A DNA stretch of 64,000 nucleotides from Thermopolyspora flexuosa (GCF_006716785.1 NZ_VFPQ01000001.1:620001-684000), one strand, 5' to 3'; numbered from the stretch's first letter, positions 8,041 to 17,483 are shown. Translations and numbers: made by a program. Notes: generated by a model not told the origin, from the sequence alone.

Positions 8041-8837
8041 TGCCCCTTCCCCTGGCGTGCTTCCAGCCGCCGGGCGAGATACCCGAGCGGAATGGTGATC
8101 AACAGGTAGGTTGCGCCCGCCATGATGATCGGTGTCGGGTTCGCCGTGGCGGAGGCGAGGTCGTTGCCGAACTTGGCGAGCTCCACCTGGGTCGAGGTCA
8201 CCCCGAGGATGAACACGAGCGAGGAGTCCTTGAACAGCAGGACGAGCTCGTTGGTGAGCGGCGGGACCACGATCCGCACGGCCTGCGGGATCACGATGGA
8301 GACCATCGCCCGGCTGTGGCTCATGCCGAGCGAGCGCGCGGCCTCCATCTGCCCCTTCGGCACCGCCTGCAGCCCGGCCCGGAAGGTCTCGGCCATGTAG
8401 GCGGCCGAGACCAGGGCGAGCGCGAGCGCGACGCTGCCGTACACCCCGCCGGGGAGGGCGAACCCGGGGAAGGCGATCGGCAGGCCGGTGCCGATCAGCA
8501 GGAAGATCACCAGGGCCGGCAGTCCGCGGAAGACCTCGACGTAGAGCCGGGCGATCCAGCGGTACGGCGCGACCGAGGAGAGCCGCATGAGCGCGAGCGG
8601 CAGCCCGAGCGCGAAGCCGAGCGCGTACCCGGTCACCGTGTAGATGACCGTGTTCACCAGCGCCACGGTGAACAGCTCGGGCAGCCCCTGCTCGGCCACC
8701 TCGAGGTTGAAGAACGACCGCTGGATCGACGGCCAGTCCGCGATGAGAACGAGTATCACCACGACGGCGATCAGCACGGCGTACTGGACGCCGCGGCTGA
8801 TCCGCTGTCGCCGCCGCGGACTCAGGCGTGCGGTCAT
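8037..8837 (-). CDS. Polar amino-acid ABC transporter, permease (HisM/GlnP family)
   Basis: The 266-residue membrane protein has about five hydrophobic helices. The conserved EAA loop near residues 165-190 ([18 protein letters not shown]) docks the ATPase. The sequence around [18 protein letters not shown] is typical of the amino-acid permease family. The ATG at 8837 overlaps the stop codon of the binding-protein gene as ATGA, which fixes the start. A single permease gene suggests a homodimeric channel. It operates with the genes on both sides. Confidence 0.92.
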   Translation of the reverse strand: MTARLSPRRRQRISRGVQYAVLIAVVVILVLIADWPSIQRSFFNLEVAEQGLPELFTVALVNTVIYTVTGYALGFALGLPLALMRLSSVAPYRWIARLYVEVFRGLPALVIFLLIGTGLPIAFPGFALPGGVYGSVALALALVSAAYMAETFRAGLQAVPKGQMEAARSLGMSHSRAMVSIVIPQAVRIVVPPLTNELVLLFKDSSLVFILGVTSTQVELAKFGNDLASATANPTPIIMAGATYLLITIPLGYLARRLEARQGKGQ

Positions 8838-9685
8838 GACGAGGCGGGCTGGGGCTCGGTGCCGAACCACTTCTTGTAGATCTCGTTGTACGTGCCGTCC
8901 TGCTTGGCGGCCTCGATCGTCTCGTTGACCACCTGGAGCAGGGCGGTGTTGCCCTTCTTCAGGCCGATGCCGTACTGCTCACCGGTGTCGAGGCTGGCGG
9001 CGAGCTCGAACTTCTCGGCGACGTCCGGCTTCTTCAGCCAGGTGAGCACCACCGGCAGGTCCTGCACGATCACGTCGACCTGCCCGGCCTGCAGGGCGAA
9101 CAGCTCCTTGGGGGAGTCGGGGTACTCCACCGGGTCGAAGCCCTTCGACTTGACGTAGTCGAGGCCGGTGGTGGAGGCCTGGGCGCCGAGCTTGAGGCCC
9201 TTGGCCTTGACGTCCTCGAGCGAGGTGATGCCGCTGCCCTTCTTCGCGAGCAGCGCCTGGGTGGCGTCGAAGTACGGCACCGAGAAGTCGATGTTCTGCT
9301 TGCGCTCCTCGGTGATCGTCATGCCCGCGGCGGCGACGTCGCACCGGCCGGCGTTGAGCGCGGCGCCGCTCTTGATCGCGGCGAAGTCGATGTCGAGGAT
9401 CTCCTGGGTGACCCCGAGCTTCTTCGCCACGAGGTCCACGATGTCCACGTCGAAGCCCACGACCTTGCCGTCCTGGTTGAACTGGAACGGCTCGTAGGGG
9501 ACGTTGGTGCACGTCGTCAGCTTGCCCGGGTTGACGAGGGTTACTCCGCCGGAGGACGACTGCGCGGTCGCGCCGGTGTTGCCGGCGTCGCCCGAGTCCC
9601 CGCCGCAGGCGGAGAGGCCGGTGACGGCGGCCAACGCGGTCACGGTGAGCGCGAGTACGCCTCGGCGGGGGAATGGGAAGGGCAT
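8834..9685 (-). CDS. Polar amino-acid ABC transporter, substrate-binding lipoprotein
   Basis: The 283-residue protein has a lipoprotein signal: a basic start, a hydrophobic stretch and the lipobox LSAC with Cys27. A Gly/Ser/Asp linker and a family-3 solute-binding domain follow. The segments [42 protein letters not shown] and [12 protein letters not shown] are the usual ligand-pocket blocks. It captures substrate outside the membrane and delivers it to the permease. It is the first gene of the operon, with AGGAGG upstream of the ATG at 9685. The 264-bp gap to the divergent malic enzyme gene is AT-rich near 9700-9750 and should hold the operon promoter. Confidence 0.92.
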   Translation of the reverse strand: MPFPFPRRGVLALTVTALAAVTGLSACGGDSGDAGNTGATAQSSSGGVTLVNPGKLTTCTNVPYEPFQFNQDGKVVGFDVDIVDLVAKKLGVTQEILDIDFAAIKSGAALNAGRCDVAAAGMTITEERKQNIDFSVPYFDATQALLAKKGSGITSLEDVKAKGLKLGAQASTTGLDYVKSKGFDPVEYPDSPKELFALQAGQVDVIVQDLPVVLTWLKKPDVAEKFELAASLDTGEQYGIGLKKGNTALLQVVNETIEAAKQDGTYNEIYKKWFGTEPQPASS

Positions 9686-9949
9686 CGCGGCCTCCTGAAC
9701 AGCCGATTAACTCATTAGAACGCGGTTATTGTGATATTCGGTGCATAACGGACGGGCTACGTCGACGCGCCAACCCGGACACCGTCCGAGGTCACGCCGT
9801 GTGGCACAATCAAGCGACGGGTGACCCCCGTGCCCCTTGATGAGAGACGACCGTCCTCGGCAGGGGCTCCGGCGGCTACCGAAGCCGGATCTTCCGCCTT
9901 CCGCGGCGTCTACCGAGAAAGCTGTCCCGATCAGAGTTGTGGGGTCACT

Positions 9950-11125
9950 GTGACGCCTTCTTTGCAAATGCTCGACTCCGATCCCGCTTTCGCCCTGCAC
10001 CGTGGGGGGAAACTCGAGGTGCGGGCAACCGTCGAGGTCCGCGACACCGACGATCTCGCGCTCGCCTACACCCCCGGGGTGGCCCGGGTGTGCAGCGCGA
10101 TCGCGGATGAGTCGGCGCTGGTCAACGACTATACGTGGGTTTCCGGAGTGGTGGCGGTGGTGTCGGACGGCACCGCCGTGCTCGGGCTCGGTGACATCGG
10201 CCCCGCGGCGGCGATGCCCGTGATGGAGGGCAAGGCGCTGCTGTTCAAGCAGTTCGCCGACGTCAACGCGGTGCCGATCTGCCTCGACTGCACCGATGTC
10301 GACGAGATCGTGGAGACCGTGGTGCGCCTCGCGCCGAGCTTCGGCGGCATCAACCTCGAGGACATCAGCGCGCCGCGGTGCTTCGAGATCGAGGACCGGC
10401 TGCGGGCACGCCTCGACATCCCGGTCTTCCACGACGACCAGCACGGCACCGCGATCGTGGCGCTCGCCGCCCTGCTCAACGCGGCGAAGGTGGTGGGCCG
10501 TCCCATCGGCGAGATGCGCGCCGTGGTGGCGGGCGCCGGCGCGTCCGGCGTGGCGGTGAGCCGGTTCCTGCTCACCGCCGGCATCGGGGACATCGCGGTC
10601 GCCGACAGCAAGGGCCTGCTGTACGAGGGCCGGGAGGGCATGAACCCGGTCAAGGCCGCGCTCGCCCGCGACACGAACCGGGCGGGCTACAAGGGCTCCA
10701 TCGAGGAGGCGCTCGCCGGGGCCGACGTGTTCATCGGCCTGTCGGGCTCCACGGTGAGCGAGGAGGCGATCGCGAGCATGGGGCGCGACGCGATCGTGTT
10801 CGCCCTGTCCAACCCGACGCCGGAGGTGCACCCGGACGTGGCGCGCAGGTACGCCCGGGTGGTGGCGACCGGCCGGTCGGACTTCCCGAACCAGATCAAC
10901 AACGTGCTCGCCTTCCCGGGCGTGTTCCGCGGCGCCATCGACGTGCGCGCGTCGGACATCACCGAGAACATGAAGGTGGCCGCCGCGCACGCGCTCGCGG
11001 ACGTCGTCGGCGATCTCGTGTCCGAGGACTACGTGATCCCGAGCCCGTTCGACCGCCGGGTCGCGCCCGCGGTCGCCGCCGCCGTCGCCGAACAGGCGCG
11101 CAAGGACGGCGTCGCCCGCCGATAG
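9950..11125 (+). CDS. NAD(P)-dependent malic enzyme
   Basis: This cytosolic enzyme converts malate to pyruvate plus CO2 and reduces NAD(P), linking the TCA cycle to pyruvate. It is the short bacterial form (about 391 residues). Recognisable blocks are the active-site Tyr region [13 protein letters not shown], the GLGDIGP turn, the lysine in [12 protein letters not shown], the metal-binding ED in [14 protein letters not shown], the HDDQHGTA motif and the Rossmann motif [13 protein letters not shown]. Starts further upstream (GTG at 9821) add a non-conserved Ala/Ser-rich leader. The GTG at 9950 places the conserved [14 protein letters not shown] near the N-terminus as in Streptomyces. A strong terminator follows. 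Confidence 0.93.
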   Translation: MTPSLQMLDSDPAFALHRGGKLEVRATVEVRDTDDLALAYTPGVARVCSAIADESALVNDYTWVSGVVAVVSDGTAVLGLGDIGPAAAMPVMEGKALLFKQFADVNAVPICLDCTDVDEIVETVVRLAPSFGGINLEDISAPRCFEIEDRLRARLDIPVFHDDQHGTAIVALAALLNAAKVVGRPIGEMRAVVAGAGASGVAVSRFLLTAGIGDIAVADSKGLLYEGREGMNPVKAALARDTNRAGYKGSIEEALAGADVFIGLSGSTVSEEAIASMGRDAIVFALSNPTPEVHPDVARRYARVVATGRSDFPNQINNVLAFPGVFRGAIDVRASDITENMKVAAAHALADVVGDLVSEDYVIPSPFDRRVAPAVAAAVAEQARKDGVARR

Positions 11126-11189
11126 GGCCCGCGACCGGCACCGGCCGGCGGGTGGTGAGGCGAAAACATACGCGTTTTTGAACGGATCC

Positions 11190-11222
11190 GTGCCCCCCGT
11201 GCAGGACCTGCACGGGGGGCAC
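11190..11222 (+). terminator. Terminator of the malic enzyme gene
   Basis: A perfect 15-bp inverted repeat, GTGCCCCCCGTGCAG-N3-CTGCACGGGGGGCAC, begins 64 bp after the malic enzyme stop codon. Confidence 0.8.
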
Positions 11223-11279
11223 ACGCGTCTTCGCGGCCGAAAACGCCGTCGTGGATTGAGTGAATCGTCGGTAAACGGC

Positions 11280-11310
11280 GCAAGGCCCGGCCGGGAAGGC
11301 CGGGCCTTGC
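11280..11310 (-). terminator. Terminator of the first secreted trypsin-fold gene
   Basis: Perfect 13-bp stem GCAAGGCCCGGCC / GGCCGGGCCTTGC with loop GGGAA, 58 bp beyond the stop codon of the minus-strand gene. Confidence 0.8.
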
Positions 11311-11368
11311 TGAAGCTGGGGCTGGGTCAGAGGTTTGGACCCCCTGAACCCGGGCGGTTCCTCAGGAA

Positions 11369-12925
11369 CTACTTCTTGAGGAGCTCGCCGTTCTTGCCAA
11401 CGATGCTGCCGGACCAGGTGTTGGCGGCGGCGTCGTAGATCGCCTTGGTCTCACCGTCGAAGTACGGCGAGGCCACGAAGTCGATCCGGCCGTTGCCGTC
11501 GCTGTCGCCGAACCAGCTGATGACACCGTTGACGTAGCCGACGCGCTTGGCGCTGCTGTACTGCCAGATCAGCGGACCACCGTCGGCACCGGCGGTCATC
11601 GCGGACTTCAGACCGATGGACTCCTCGGCCTTCAGCTTGGTGTTGATCGCGGTGTAGGTCTTGCCGTACGACCACTTCATGGTCACACCGGTGTACGGCT
11701 TGTTGCCGTCCGGGTGCTCGGCGCCCGGGTAACCGAAGGCGAACACCGTGGTGCCGCGCTTCTGGTTCCAGGCGAAGCCCTGGGCACCGACGTTCTTGGC
11801 CAGCGGGCCGACGTCCTTGACCTTGCCCACGTAGAAGTGGTCGAGGTAGAACTTGATGCTCTTGGTGGGCTTGATCCACTGGACGACGAAGTACTGGATG
11901 TGCCAGTAGTTGCCCCGCTTGTCCTGGATCACCTGGCCCAGGACCTTGCCGGCGGCCTTGTCCTTGAGCAGCTGCTCGTACTGGGCCTTGGTCAGCGGGG
12001 TCCACTTCGGCGGGAAGACCTTGGTGCCGTTGGCCGGCTTGACGCCCTTCTTCGGGTCCGGGGCGTTCTTCCACTGCTCCGCGGTGACCTCGACCTCGGA
12101 CTTGACGGCACCCTTGTACTCGGGGCCGACGACCTCGGAGCCCTCGCTCCGCTCAGCGCGCACCGGGGCGAGCGGGCCGTACTTGTCGAGGATCGACTTG
12201 TACTGCTTGAAGTCGATCTCGACGGACTCGACCCACTTGTCACCGGTCCACTTGTCGTACTCCTCCTTGGAGACCTCCTCCTTGGGGAGGATCTGGATGC
12301 CGTTGTAGACGGTGACGAAGGCGTAGTCCTTGTCGTAGTCCTCGAAGACCGCGAAGTCGTAGTGGGTCCAGGCCTGCTTACCGACGTAGATGCCCCACGG
12401 CGCCTTGCCCTTGTAGTAGCCGGGGACGAAGACCCACTTGTCGAAGACGTTCTTGCCGTCGAAGACGTTGTGGGCGGCGGTCACCACGAGGTTGCCGTAC
12501 TTGGAGTGGATGGCGCTACCGGACGCCCACCACTTGTTGCCCTTGGAGTCAACCCAGAAGACCTTACCGACGGTCTTCGGCAGGTTGACGTTCTTCACCT
12601 TGGTAGCGGTGACCTTGCCGAAGCCGGTCGGGTTGGTCACGCCCGGCTTGCTGTCGGCCGAAGGCCCGCCCTTGACCTGCAGCTTCTCGCCGTTGATCTT
12701 GTAGTCGTACTTGTACTCGCGAGCCTGCTTCAGCGCGGCGGCGTTCTCGTCAAGCCAGAACTGCGCCACGGAGTAGGCGTCGGAGGTGGTCTTGGCGAGC
12801 ATCTCGCTGCTCTTGATCGGAGCAGCGGAGGCGGCGGAGGTGGTGACCAGGGAGGCGCCCAGAACCGCGGACGCGGCAACGGCCCCACCCAGCGGGAGGA
12901 CCAGACGCTTCACTCGGGTGTTCAA
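11369..12925 (-). CDS. Secreted trypsin-fold protein with Asp in place of catalytic Ser (duplicate copy 1)
   Basis: From the TTG at 12925, preceded by AAGGAG at 5 nt, the 518-residue precursor has a clear Sec signal peptide (RVKRLVLPLGG to ASA|AP near residue 34). The fold is that of chymotrypsin/V8-like proteases: His152 in VVTAAHNVF and Asp200 in DYAFVTV. The motif GDSGGP reads GADGGP, with Asp448 where the nucleophilic Ser should be. An insertion of ~150 residues rich in Lys, Glu, Tyr and Trp lies between Asp and the Ser position. The product is therefore probably a non-proteolytic exported protein or works by an unknown mechanism. Its protein sequence is identical to the copy at 14988-16544. 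Confidence 0.9.
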   Translation of the reverse strand: MNTRVKRLVLPLGGAVAASAVLGASLVTTSAASAAPIKSSEMLAKTTSDAYSVAQFWLDENAAALKQAREYKYDYKINGEKLQVKGGPSADSKPGVTNPTGFGKVTATKVKNVNLPKTVGKVFWVDSKGNKWWASGSAIHSKYGNLVVTAAHNVFDGKNVFDKWVFVPGYYKGKAPWGIYVGKQAWTHYDFAVFEDYDKDYAFVTVYNGIQILPKEEVSKEEYDKWTGDKWVESVEIDFKQYKSILDKYGPLAPVRAERSEGSEVVGPEYKGAVKSEVEVTAEQWKNAPDPKKGVKPANGTKVFPPKWTPLTKAQYEQLLKDKAAGKVLGQVIQDKRGNYWHIQYFVVQWIKPTKSIKFYLDHFYVGKVKDVGPLAKNVGAQGFAWNQKRGTTVFAFGYPGAEHPDGNKPYTGVTMKWSYGKTYTAINTKLKAEESIGLKSAMTAGADGGPLIWQYSSAKRVGYVNGVISWFGDSDGNGRIDFVASPYFDGETKAIYDAAANTWSGSIVGKNGELLKK

Positions 12926-12990
12926 GGAAACTCCTTGGGCTGTCGTGGAACGCATCCTGCGTCCCATGCGTCAGTAAAGGGATGGCATGG

Positions 12991-13072
12991 AAGATACAGG
13001 CGAGATCTTGTGGGTCGGTAGCGGTTTCGGCGACCAAAGTTGATCTCCGTTCGCCGTGACCGTTCCGTGACC
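12991..13072 (-). promoter_or_regulatory. Putative promoter and 11-bp direct repeats of secreted-protein copy 1
   Basis: On the minus strand TATCTT (12996-12991) is a likely -10 about 66 bp before the TTG start. Two direct repeats GGTCACGG-AAC-GGTCACGG (13072-13054), 11 bp apart, lie 60-80 bp further upstream. The same layout recurs upstream of the paralogue at 17484-19037. The repeat period and core resemble Streptomyces PHO boxes, which is only a hypothesis. Confidence 0.45.
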
Positions 13073-13190
13073 TTAGGGGTTGCGGGATCGCCGTCTGGAG
13101 CCGGGTCGCATTCCCGCAGATCACTGGCGTAACAGGCGTTCCAGGGCGGGCTGGTGCGGATCGGGCGTGTCCGGTTCCCGATTCCTTTGG

Positions 13191-13206
13191 TGTGATGTAA
13201 ATCACA
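13191..13206. promoter_or_regulatory. CRP/GlxR-type palindrome upstream of secreted-protein copy 1
   Basis: TGTGATGTAAATCACA matches the CRP-family consensus TGTGA-N6-TCACA at every defined position. It is about 266 bp upstream of the TTG start and about 195 bp upstream of the putative -10, which is far for classical activation. Confidence 0.7.
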
Positions 13207-13429
13207 CGAGCTGGATGGCACCAAACCACACCCTCCACACGTCAAAAGGGCCACACATACCGGCCGACGCCGGCTACAGCGGCTCTGCGCGCGCCTGTGC
13301 GTCCTCCAGGCGCGTCGGAACGGCCTCCAGCGAGTGATCTTCCACGCGGGGCCCGAAGGGCGTTCTGAAGCCCGCTGGGCGCCTCATCCGCATCGCCCTC
13401 GCCGTCCGGGCCGCCGCCACCTGTACGCG

Positions 13430-13471
13430 AACGGCGACGCCTCCGACCCGGTGGCCGGGGGCGTCGCCGTT
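13430..13471 (-). terminator. Terminator of the third trypsin-fold gene (13531-14670)
   Basis: AACGGCGACGCC (13430-13441) pairs perfectly with GGCGTCGCCGTT (13460-13471). It lies 59 bp beyond the stop codon of the minus-strand gene. Confidence 0.7.
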
Positions 13472-13530
13472 GGTGGGATGGGCCGATCCGTTCCGGTCGA
13501 CGTGCCGGCTAGGACCAGGCGCTCGGCGGA

Positions 13531-14670
13531 TCAGCCCGTACGCTGCGTGGTGGCGATCTTGTAGATGACGTAGGTGGACTTGGTGAAGCTCGGCGACGAG
13601 ATGTGGTCGTAGCGCCGGTCCGCGTTCCGGTCCCAGGTGCGGCTGTTCACGCCGTTGAGGTAGCCGTTGCCGGTGGTGCTGTTGTAGCGGACCAGCCAGG
13701 GCCCGCCGCTCGCCCCCGCGGTGAACATGCACGGGAACGCCAGGCCGCGGTTGAGCAGGAGGTTGGGGGCGGTGACCCGGATCCGGGTGCGCGTCACGCA
13801 CCAGCGCATCGAGGTGCCGTCGAAGGGACGGGTGCCGTCCGGCTGCTCGCCGGCGGGGTAGCCGAACGCGTGGGTGACCACGTTCCGCGGCTGGTCCCAC
13901 AGGAAACCCTGCCCGCCGACGTTGTCCTCGAGCCGCCCCACGTCCACCCGCCGATAGACGGGGTTGCCCTTCGCGTCCCGCTTCGGGTTGCCCTTGGCGT
14001 CCTTCTCCGGCTCCCAGGTGAAGCCGCGGTGCACGGTGACGAAGGCGTAGTCGTAGTCCCAGTCGACCAGGCCGGCGAAGTTGTCGTGCAGGTTGAGGGT
14101 GTGGCCGACGTAGATGCCCCACTCGGTCCGGCCGTCCGAGGTGTAACCGGGGATGAAGATCCAGTCCTCGACCGGCTTCATCTGCTGGACGTCGTACGCG
14201 CAGTGCGCGGCGGTGGCCACGAGGTTGCGGTTCGGCGAGTGCACGGCCGTGGCCGAGCAGAAGTAGTGCCGATTCCCGATGCGGAAGAAGACCTTGCCGA
14301 CGCTGGTGGGCAGTCCGTTCTTCACCTGCGCGCGGCCGCGCGTGGGCTGCACCGTGGTCGGCCGCCCGGTGTCCGCAGAGGTCGACGTCGTGGTGCCCGT
14401 GGGGCTGGGACTCGTCTGGGGGGCCCTCCGCGCCGGCGTGGCATAGCTGGAGGCCGCCTTGAGCCGGTCCGGGGTCCAGTAGTCCATCACCCGCCGCACG
14501 TCCGCGTCCCGCTGCGCCAGCGGCACCGTCATGACCCAGTCGGGCACGGGGGCGCTTCGGGTGCCGGGAACGACGGCCGCGGGGGCCGGCGTGGCGGTGA
14601 GCACCGCGGCGACCGTCGCGGCCAGCATGCCGGCAAGCGTGGCGGCGAGCCGCTTCGCTCGGGGGGACAT
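13531..14670 (-). CDS. Secreted trypsin-like serine protease with intact catalytic triad
   Basis: The ATG at 14670, with GGAAGGACC upstream, gives 379 residues. A Sec signal peptide (AKRLAATLAGMLAATVAAVL...PAPAA) is followed by a Ser/Thr/Pro-rich linker near residues 80-115. The catalytic triad is complete: His156 in VATAAHCAYD, Asp207 in DYDYAFV and Ser321 in TAGASGGPW. It is therefore predicted to be an active exported protease of the V8/chymotrypsin type. It shares the fold and C-terminal motifs (GYLNGV, SPSF) with its neighbours but lacks their long charged insertion. It sits between the two identical copies, with its own terminator, and lacks a CRP-type palindrome in its upstream region. 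Confidence 0.9.
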   Translation of the reverse strand: MSPRAKRLAATLAGMLAATVAAVLTATPAPAAVVPGTRSAPVPDWVMTVPLAQRDADVRRVMDYWTPDRLKAASSYATPARRAPQTSPSPTGTTTSTSADTGRPTTVQPTRGRAQVKNGLPTSVGKVFFRIGNRHYFCSATAVHSPNRNLVATAAHCAYDVQQMKPVEDWIFIPGYTSDGRTEWGIYVGHTLNLHDNFAGLVDWDYDYAFVTVHRGFTWEPEKDAKGNPKRDAKGNPVYRRVDVGRLEDNVGGQGFLWDQPRNVVTHAFGYPAGEQPDGTRPFDGTSMRWCVTRTRIRVTAPNLLLNRGLAFPCMFTAGASGGPWLVRYNSTTGNGYLNGVNSRTWDRNADRRYDHISSPSFTKSTYVIYKIATTQRTG

Positions 14671-14889
14671 GCGAGGTCCTTCCGGTACGACGGGGACGAC
14701 GGGACGGGGACGCGGGGGGTAAAGCGAATTTTTCCAGATCAACTAGGTCAGAACCGGACGTTGACCAACATGGGGCTGCCTCGTTATTTGACCATCCCGG
14801 CTGTGAGGTCCGGGTAAAGAGACGGGCGAGGCGGGGAACCGCGCCGTCGGCAGGTTCGGTACCGGCGGAGTGTGTCGAAAGGAACGTCC
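14671..14889. other. Upstream region of the intact serine protease gene
   Basis: The region should contain the protease promoter. An AT-rich segment at 14725-14765 is the best candidate area. No clear consensus hexamer pair, CRP-type site or direct repeat like those of the neighbours is seen. Confidence 0.35.
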
Positions 14890-14898
14890 GTAAACGGC

Positions 14899-14929
14899 GC
14901 AAGGCCCGGCCTGGAAGGCCGGGCCTTGC
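14899..14929 (-). terminator. Terminator of secreted-protein copy 2
   Basis: Same 13-bp perfect stem as at 11280-11310. The loop is TGGAA in place of GGGAA. It lies 58 bp beyond the stop codon. Confidence 0.8.
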
Positions 14930-14987
14930 TGAAGCTGGGGCTGGGTCAGAGGTTTGGACCCCCTGAACCCGGGCGGTTCCTCAGGAA

Positions 14988-16544
14988 CTACTTCTTGAGG
15001 AGCTCGCCGTTCTTGCCAACGATGCTGCCGGACCAGGTGTTGGCGGCGGCGTCGTAGATCGCCTTGGTCTCACCGTCGAAGTACGGCGAGGCCACGAAGT
15101 CGATCCGGCCGTTGCCGTCGCTGTCGCCGAACCAGCTGATGACACCGTTGACGTAGCCGACGCGCTTGGCGCTGCTGTACTGCCAGATCAGCGGACCACC
15201 GTCGGCACCGGCGGTCATCGCGGACTTCAGACCGATGGACTCCTCGGCCTTCAGCTTGGTGTTGATCGCGGTGTAGGTCTTGCCGTACGACCACTTCATG
15301 GTCACACCGGTGTACGGCTTGTTGCCGTCCGGGTGCTCGGCGCCCGGGTAACCGAAGGCGAACACCGTGGTGCCGCGCTTCTGGTTCCAGGCGAAGCCCT
15401 GGGCACCGACGTTCTTGGCCAGCGGGCCGACGTCCTTGACCTTGCCCACGTAGAAGTGGTCGAGGTAGAACTTGATGCTCTTGGTGGGCTTGATCCACTG
15501 GACGACGAAGTACTGGATGTGCCAGTAGTTGCCCCGCTTGTCCTGGATCACCTGGCCCAGGACCTTGCCGGCGGCCTTGTCCTTGAGCAGCTGCTCGTAC
15601 TGGGCCTTGGTCAGCGGGGTCCACTTCGGCGGGAAGACCTTGGTGCCGTTGGCCGGCTTGACGCCCTTCTTCGGGTCCGGGGCGTTCTTCCACTGCTCCG
15701 CGGTGACCTCGACCTCGGACTTGACGGCACCCTTGTACTCGGGGCCGACGACCTCGGAGCCCTCGCTCCGCTCAGCGCGCACCGGGGCGAGCGGGCCGTA
15801 CTTGTCGAGGATCGACTTGTACTGCTTGAAGTCGATCTCGACGGACTCGACCCACTTGTCACCGGTCCACTTGTCGTACTCCTCCTTGGAGACCTCCTCC
15901 TTGGGGAGGATCTGGATGCCGTTGTAGACGGTGACGAAGGCGTAGTCCTTGTCGTAGTCCTCGAAGACCGCGAAGTCGTAGTGGGTCCAGGCCTGCTTAC
16001 CGACGTAGATGCCCCACGGCGCCTTGCCCTTGTAGTAGCCGGGGACGAAGACCCACTTGTCGAAGACGTTCTTGCCGTCGAAGACGTTGTGGGCGGCGGT
16101 CACCACGAGGTTGCCGTACTTGGAGTGGATGGCGCTACCGGACGCCCACCACTTGTTGCCCTTGGAGTCAACCCAGAAGACCTTACCGACGGTCTTCGGC
16201 AGGTTGACGTTCTTCACCTTGGTAGCGGTGACCTTGCCGAAGCCGGTCGGGTTGGTCACGCCCGGCTTGCTGTCGGCCGAAGGCCCGCCCTTGACCTGCA
16301 GCTTCTCGCCGTTGATCTTGTAGTCGTACTTGTACTCGCGAGCCTGCTTCAGCGCGGCGGCGTTCTCGTCAAGCCAGAACTGCGCCACGGAGTAGGCGTC
16401 GGAGGTGGTCTTGGCGAGCATCTCGCTGCTCTTGATCGGAGCAGCGGAGGCGGCGGAGGTGGTGACCAGGGAGGCGCCCAGAACCGCGGACGCGGCAACG
16501 GCCCCACCCAGCGGGAGGACCAGACGCTTCACTCGGGTGTTCAA
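14988..16544 (-). CDS. Secreted trypsin-fold protein with Asp in place of catalytic Ser (duplicate copy 2)
   Basis: This protein is identical in sequence to the product of 11369-12925: 518 residues from the TTG at 16544, Sec signal peptide, His152, Asp200, and GADGGP with Asp448 replacing the catalytic Ser. It carries the same charged insertion between the second and third triad positions. Because promoter, ribosome site and terminator are also duplicated, the pair probably acts as a dosage increase of one exported protein. The start is chosen for AAGGAG 5 nt upstream of the TTG; longer frames upstream have no ribosome site. Confidence 0.9.
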   Translation of the reverse strand: MNTRVKRLVLPLGGAVAASAVLGASLVTTSAASAAPIKSSEMLAKTTSDAYSVAQFWLDENAAALKQAREYKYDYKINGEKLQVKGGPSADSKPGVTNPTGFGKVTATKVKNVNLPKTVGKVFWVDSKGNKWWASGSAIHSKYGNLVVTAAHNVFDGKNVFDKWVFVPGYYKGKAPWGIYVGKQAWTHYDFAVFEDYDKDYAFVTVYNGIQILPKEEVSKEEYDKWTGDKWVESVEIDFKQYKSILDKYGPLAPVRAERSEGSEVVGPEYKGAVKSEVEVTAEQWKNAPDPKKGVKPANGTKVFPPKWTPLTKAQYEQLLKDKAAGKVLGQVIQDKRGNYWHIQYFVVQWIKPTKSIKFYLDHFYVGKVKDVGPLAKNVGAQGFAWNQKRGTTVFAFGYPGAEHPDGNKPYTGVTMKWSYGKTYTAINTKLKAEESIGLKSAMTAGADGGPLIWQYSSAKRVGYVNGVISWFGDSDGNGRIDFVASPYFDGETKAIYDAAANTWSGSIVGKNGELLKK

Positions 16545-16609
16545 GGAAACTCCTTGGGCTGTCGTGGAACGCATCCTGCGTCCCATGCGTCAGTAAAGGG
16601 ATGGCATGG

Positions 16610-16691
16610 AAGATACAGGCGAGATCTTGTGGGTCGGTAGCGGTTTCGGCGACCAAAGTTGATCTCCGTTCGCCGTGACCGTTCCGTGACC
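16610..16691 (-). promoter_or_regulatory. Putative promoter and 11-bp direct repeats of secreted-protein copy 2
   Basis: Identical to the region 12991-13072: TATCTT at 16615-16610 and direct repeats GGTCACGG-AAC-GGTCACGG at 16691-16673. Confidence 0.45.
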
Positions 16692-16809
16692 TTAGGGGTT
16701 GCGGGATCGCCGTCTGGAGCCGGGTCGCATTCCCGCAGATCACTGGCGTAACAGGCGTTCCAGGGCGGGCTGGTGCGGATCGGGCGTGTCCGGTTCCCGA
16801 TTCCTTTGG

Positions 16810-16825
16810 TGTGATGTAAATCACA
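16810..16825. promoter_or_regulatory. CRP/GlxR-type palindrome upstream of secreted-protein copy 2
   Basis: TGTGATGTAAATCACA, duplicated with copy 2. It lies about 48 bp inside the right-hand duplication boundary, so the duplicated unit contains it whole. Confidence 0.7.
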
Positions 16826-16872
16826 CGAGCTGGATGGCACCAAACCACACCCTCCACACGTCAAAAGGGCCA

Positions 16873-17420
16873 ACACAAAGCCGTGAGGCATGATCATCCC
16901 TCGCGCGGCCGCGTACGCCGCTGTAGGCCCCGCAGACGCCTTCAGGCCGCGTGGCCGGTGATCTTGTCCCGAGACGGGGGTCCGACGCGTCCTGGGGCCT
17001 GCTGGAGGCCTCGCGCGCAAAACCGCCCACCGGAACAACCGCCGGCCGCACAACGGAACCCGGCTTCCCACCCCTCTCGGCCGTGAAGCGAACAGAGCCC
17101 GGCACGCGGCCGGGCCCGCTGCCGGGGCGGAGGACCGCCGGCGGGTCGACTCCGCGGCGACGGCCTTCCGCCGGGCGGGGCCGGCCCGGGAATGGGGTCG
17201 AGGTCGATCGCCTGGACCCTGACCTTGCGACCATGACGCGAGCCGGGGAACGTGCGCCGCGCGGAACCCTTGGCGGACGGCGCAGGGTTGAGGCCCCCTG
17301 CGTCGGCGCCGTGCTCCTCGCCTGCTCCCGGCCCGCGCCTTCCGGCGGCGGCCCGGGCCGCCGGCGAACCCCGCGCACACATCCCGCGCCCCTCGGGAAC
17401 CGGTGCCGCCACGACAAACG
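16873..17420. other. Non-coding stretch between secreted-protein copy 2 and the fourth paralogue
   Basis: About 550 bp with no convincing gene. Long open frames exist on both strands but are Arg/Gly/Pro-rich with no recognisable domain and no ribosome site. No further palindromes of note were seen. Confidence 0.5.
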
Positions 17421-17453
17421 AACAGGGCCCGGTCCGGGGGACCGGGCCCTGTT
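17421..17453 (-). terminator. Terminator of the fourth trypsin-fold gene
   Basis: Perfect 15-bp stem AACAGGGCCCGGTCC / GGACCGGGCCCTGTT with a GGG loop, 30 bp beyond the stop codon. Confidence 0.85.
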
Positions 17454-17483
17454 GCGGGCGAGGGTGCTGTACGTCTGCCGTGA

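Larger units (their letters stand above)
11271..13253. repeat. Segmental duplication, copy 1 (1,983 bp)
   Basis: This segment is repeated at 14890-16872 with a constant offset of 3,619 bp. It contains the terminator, the complete secreted-protein gene and its whole upstream control region. The only difference I found by eye is one base in the terminator loop (G at 11293, T at 14912). The sequences diverge abruptly on both sides (GTCG/GTCC before, CCAC/CCAA after). No transposase or target-site duplication flanks the copies. Confidence 0.95.
14890..16872. repeat. Segmental duplication, copy 2 (1,983 bp)
   Basis: This is the second copy of the segment at 11271-13253, in the same orientation, separated from it by 1,636 bp carrying the intact protease gene. 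Boundaries are sharp, and the copies differ at one base in the terminator loop as far as I can see by eye. Near-identity across synonymous sites and intergenic DNA implies recent duplication or ongoing gene conversion. Confidence 0.95.

Noticed and set aside
11714-13021. 435-codon open frame opposite the trypsin-fold gene, repeated identically in copy 2
   Set aside because: Its identity between copies only reflects the DNA duplication. The peptide is a Leu/Val/Asp-rich artefact antisense to the real gene.
11271-16872. Duplication as an insertion sequence or composite transposon
   Set aside because: No transposase, terminal inverted repeats or target-site duplications were found at the boundaries.
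16541-17380. 279-codon minus-strand frame upstream of secreted-protein copy 2
   Set aside because: It runs through the duplicated control region and unique DNA. Its tail equals a frame upstream of copy 1 only because of the duplication. No domain or ribosome site.
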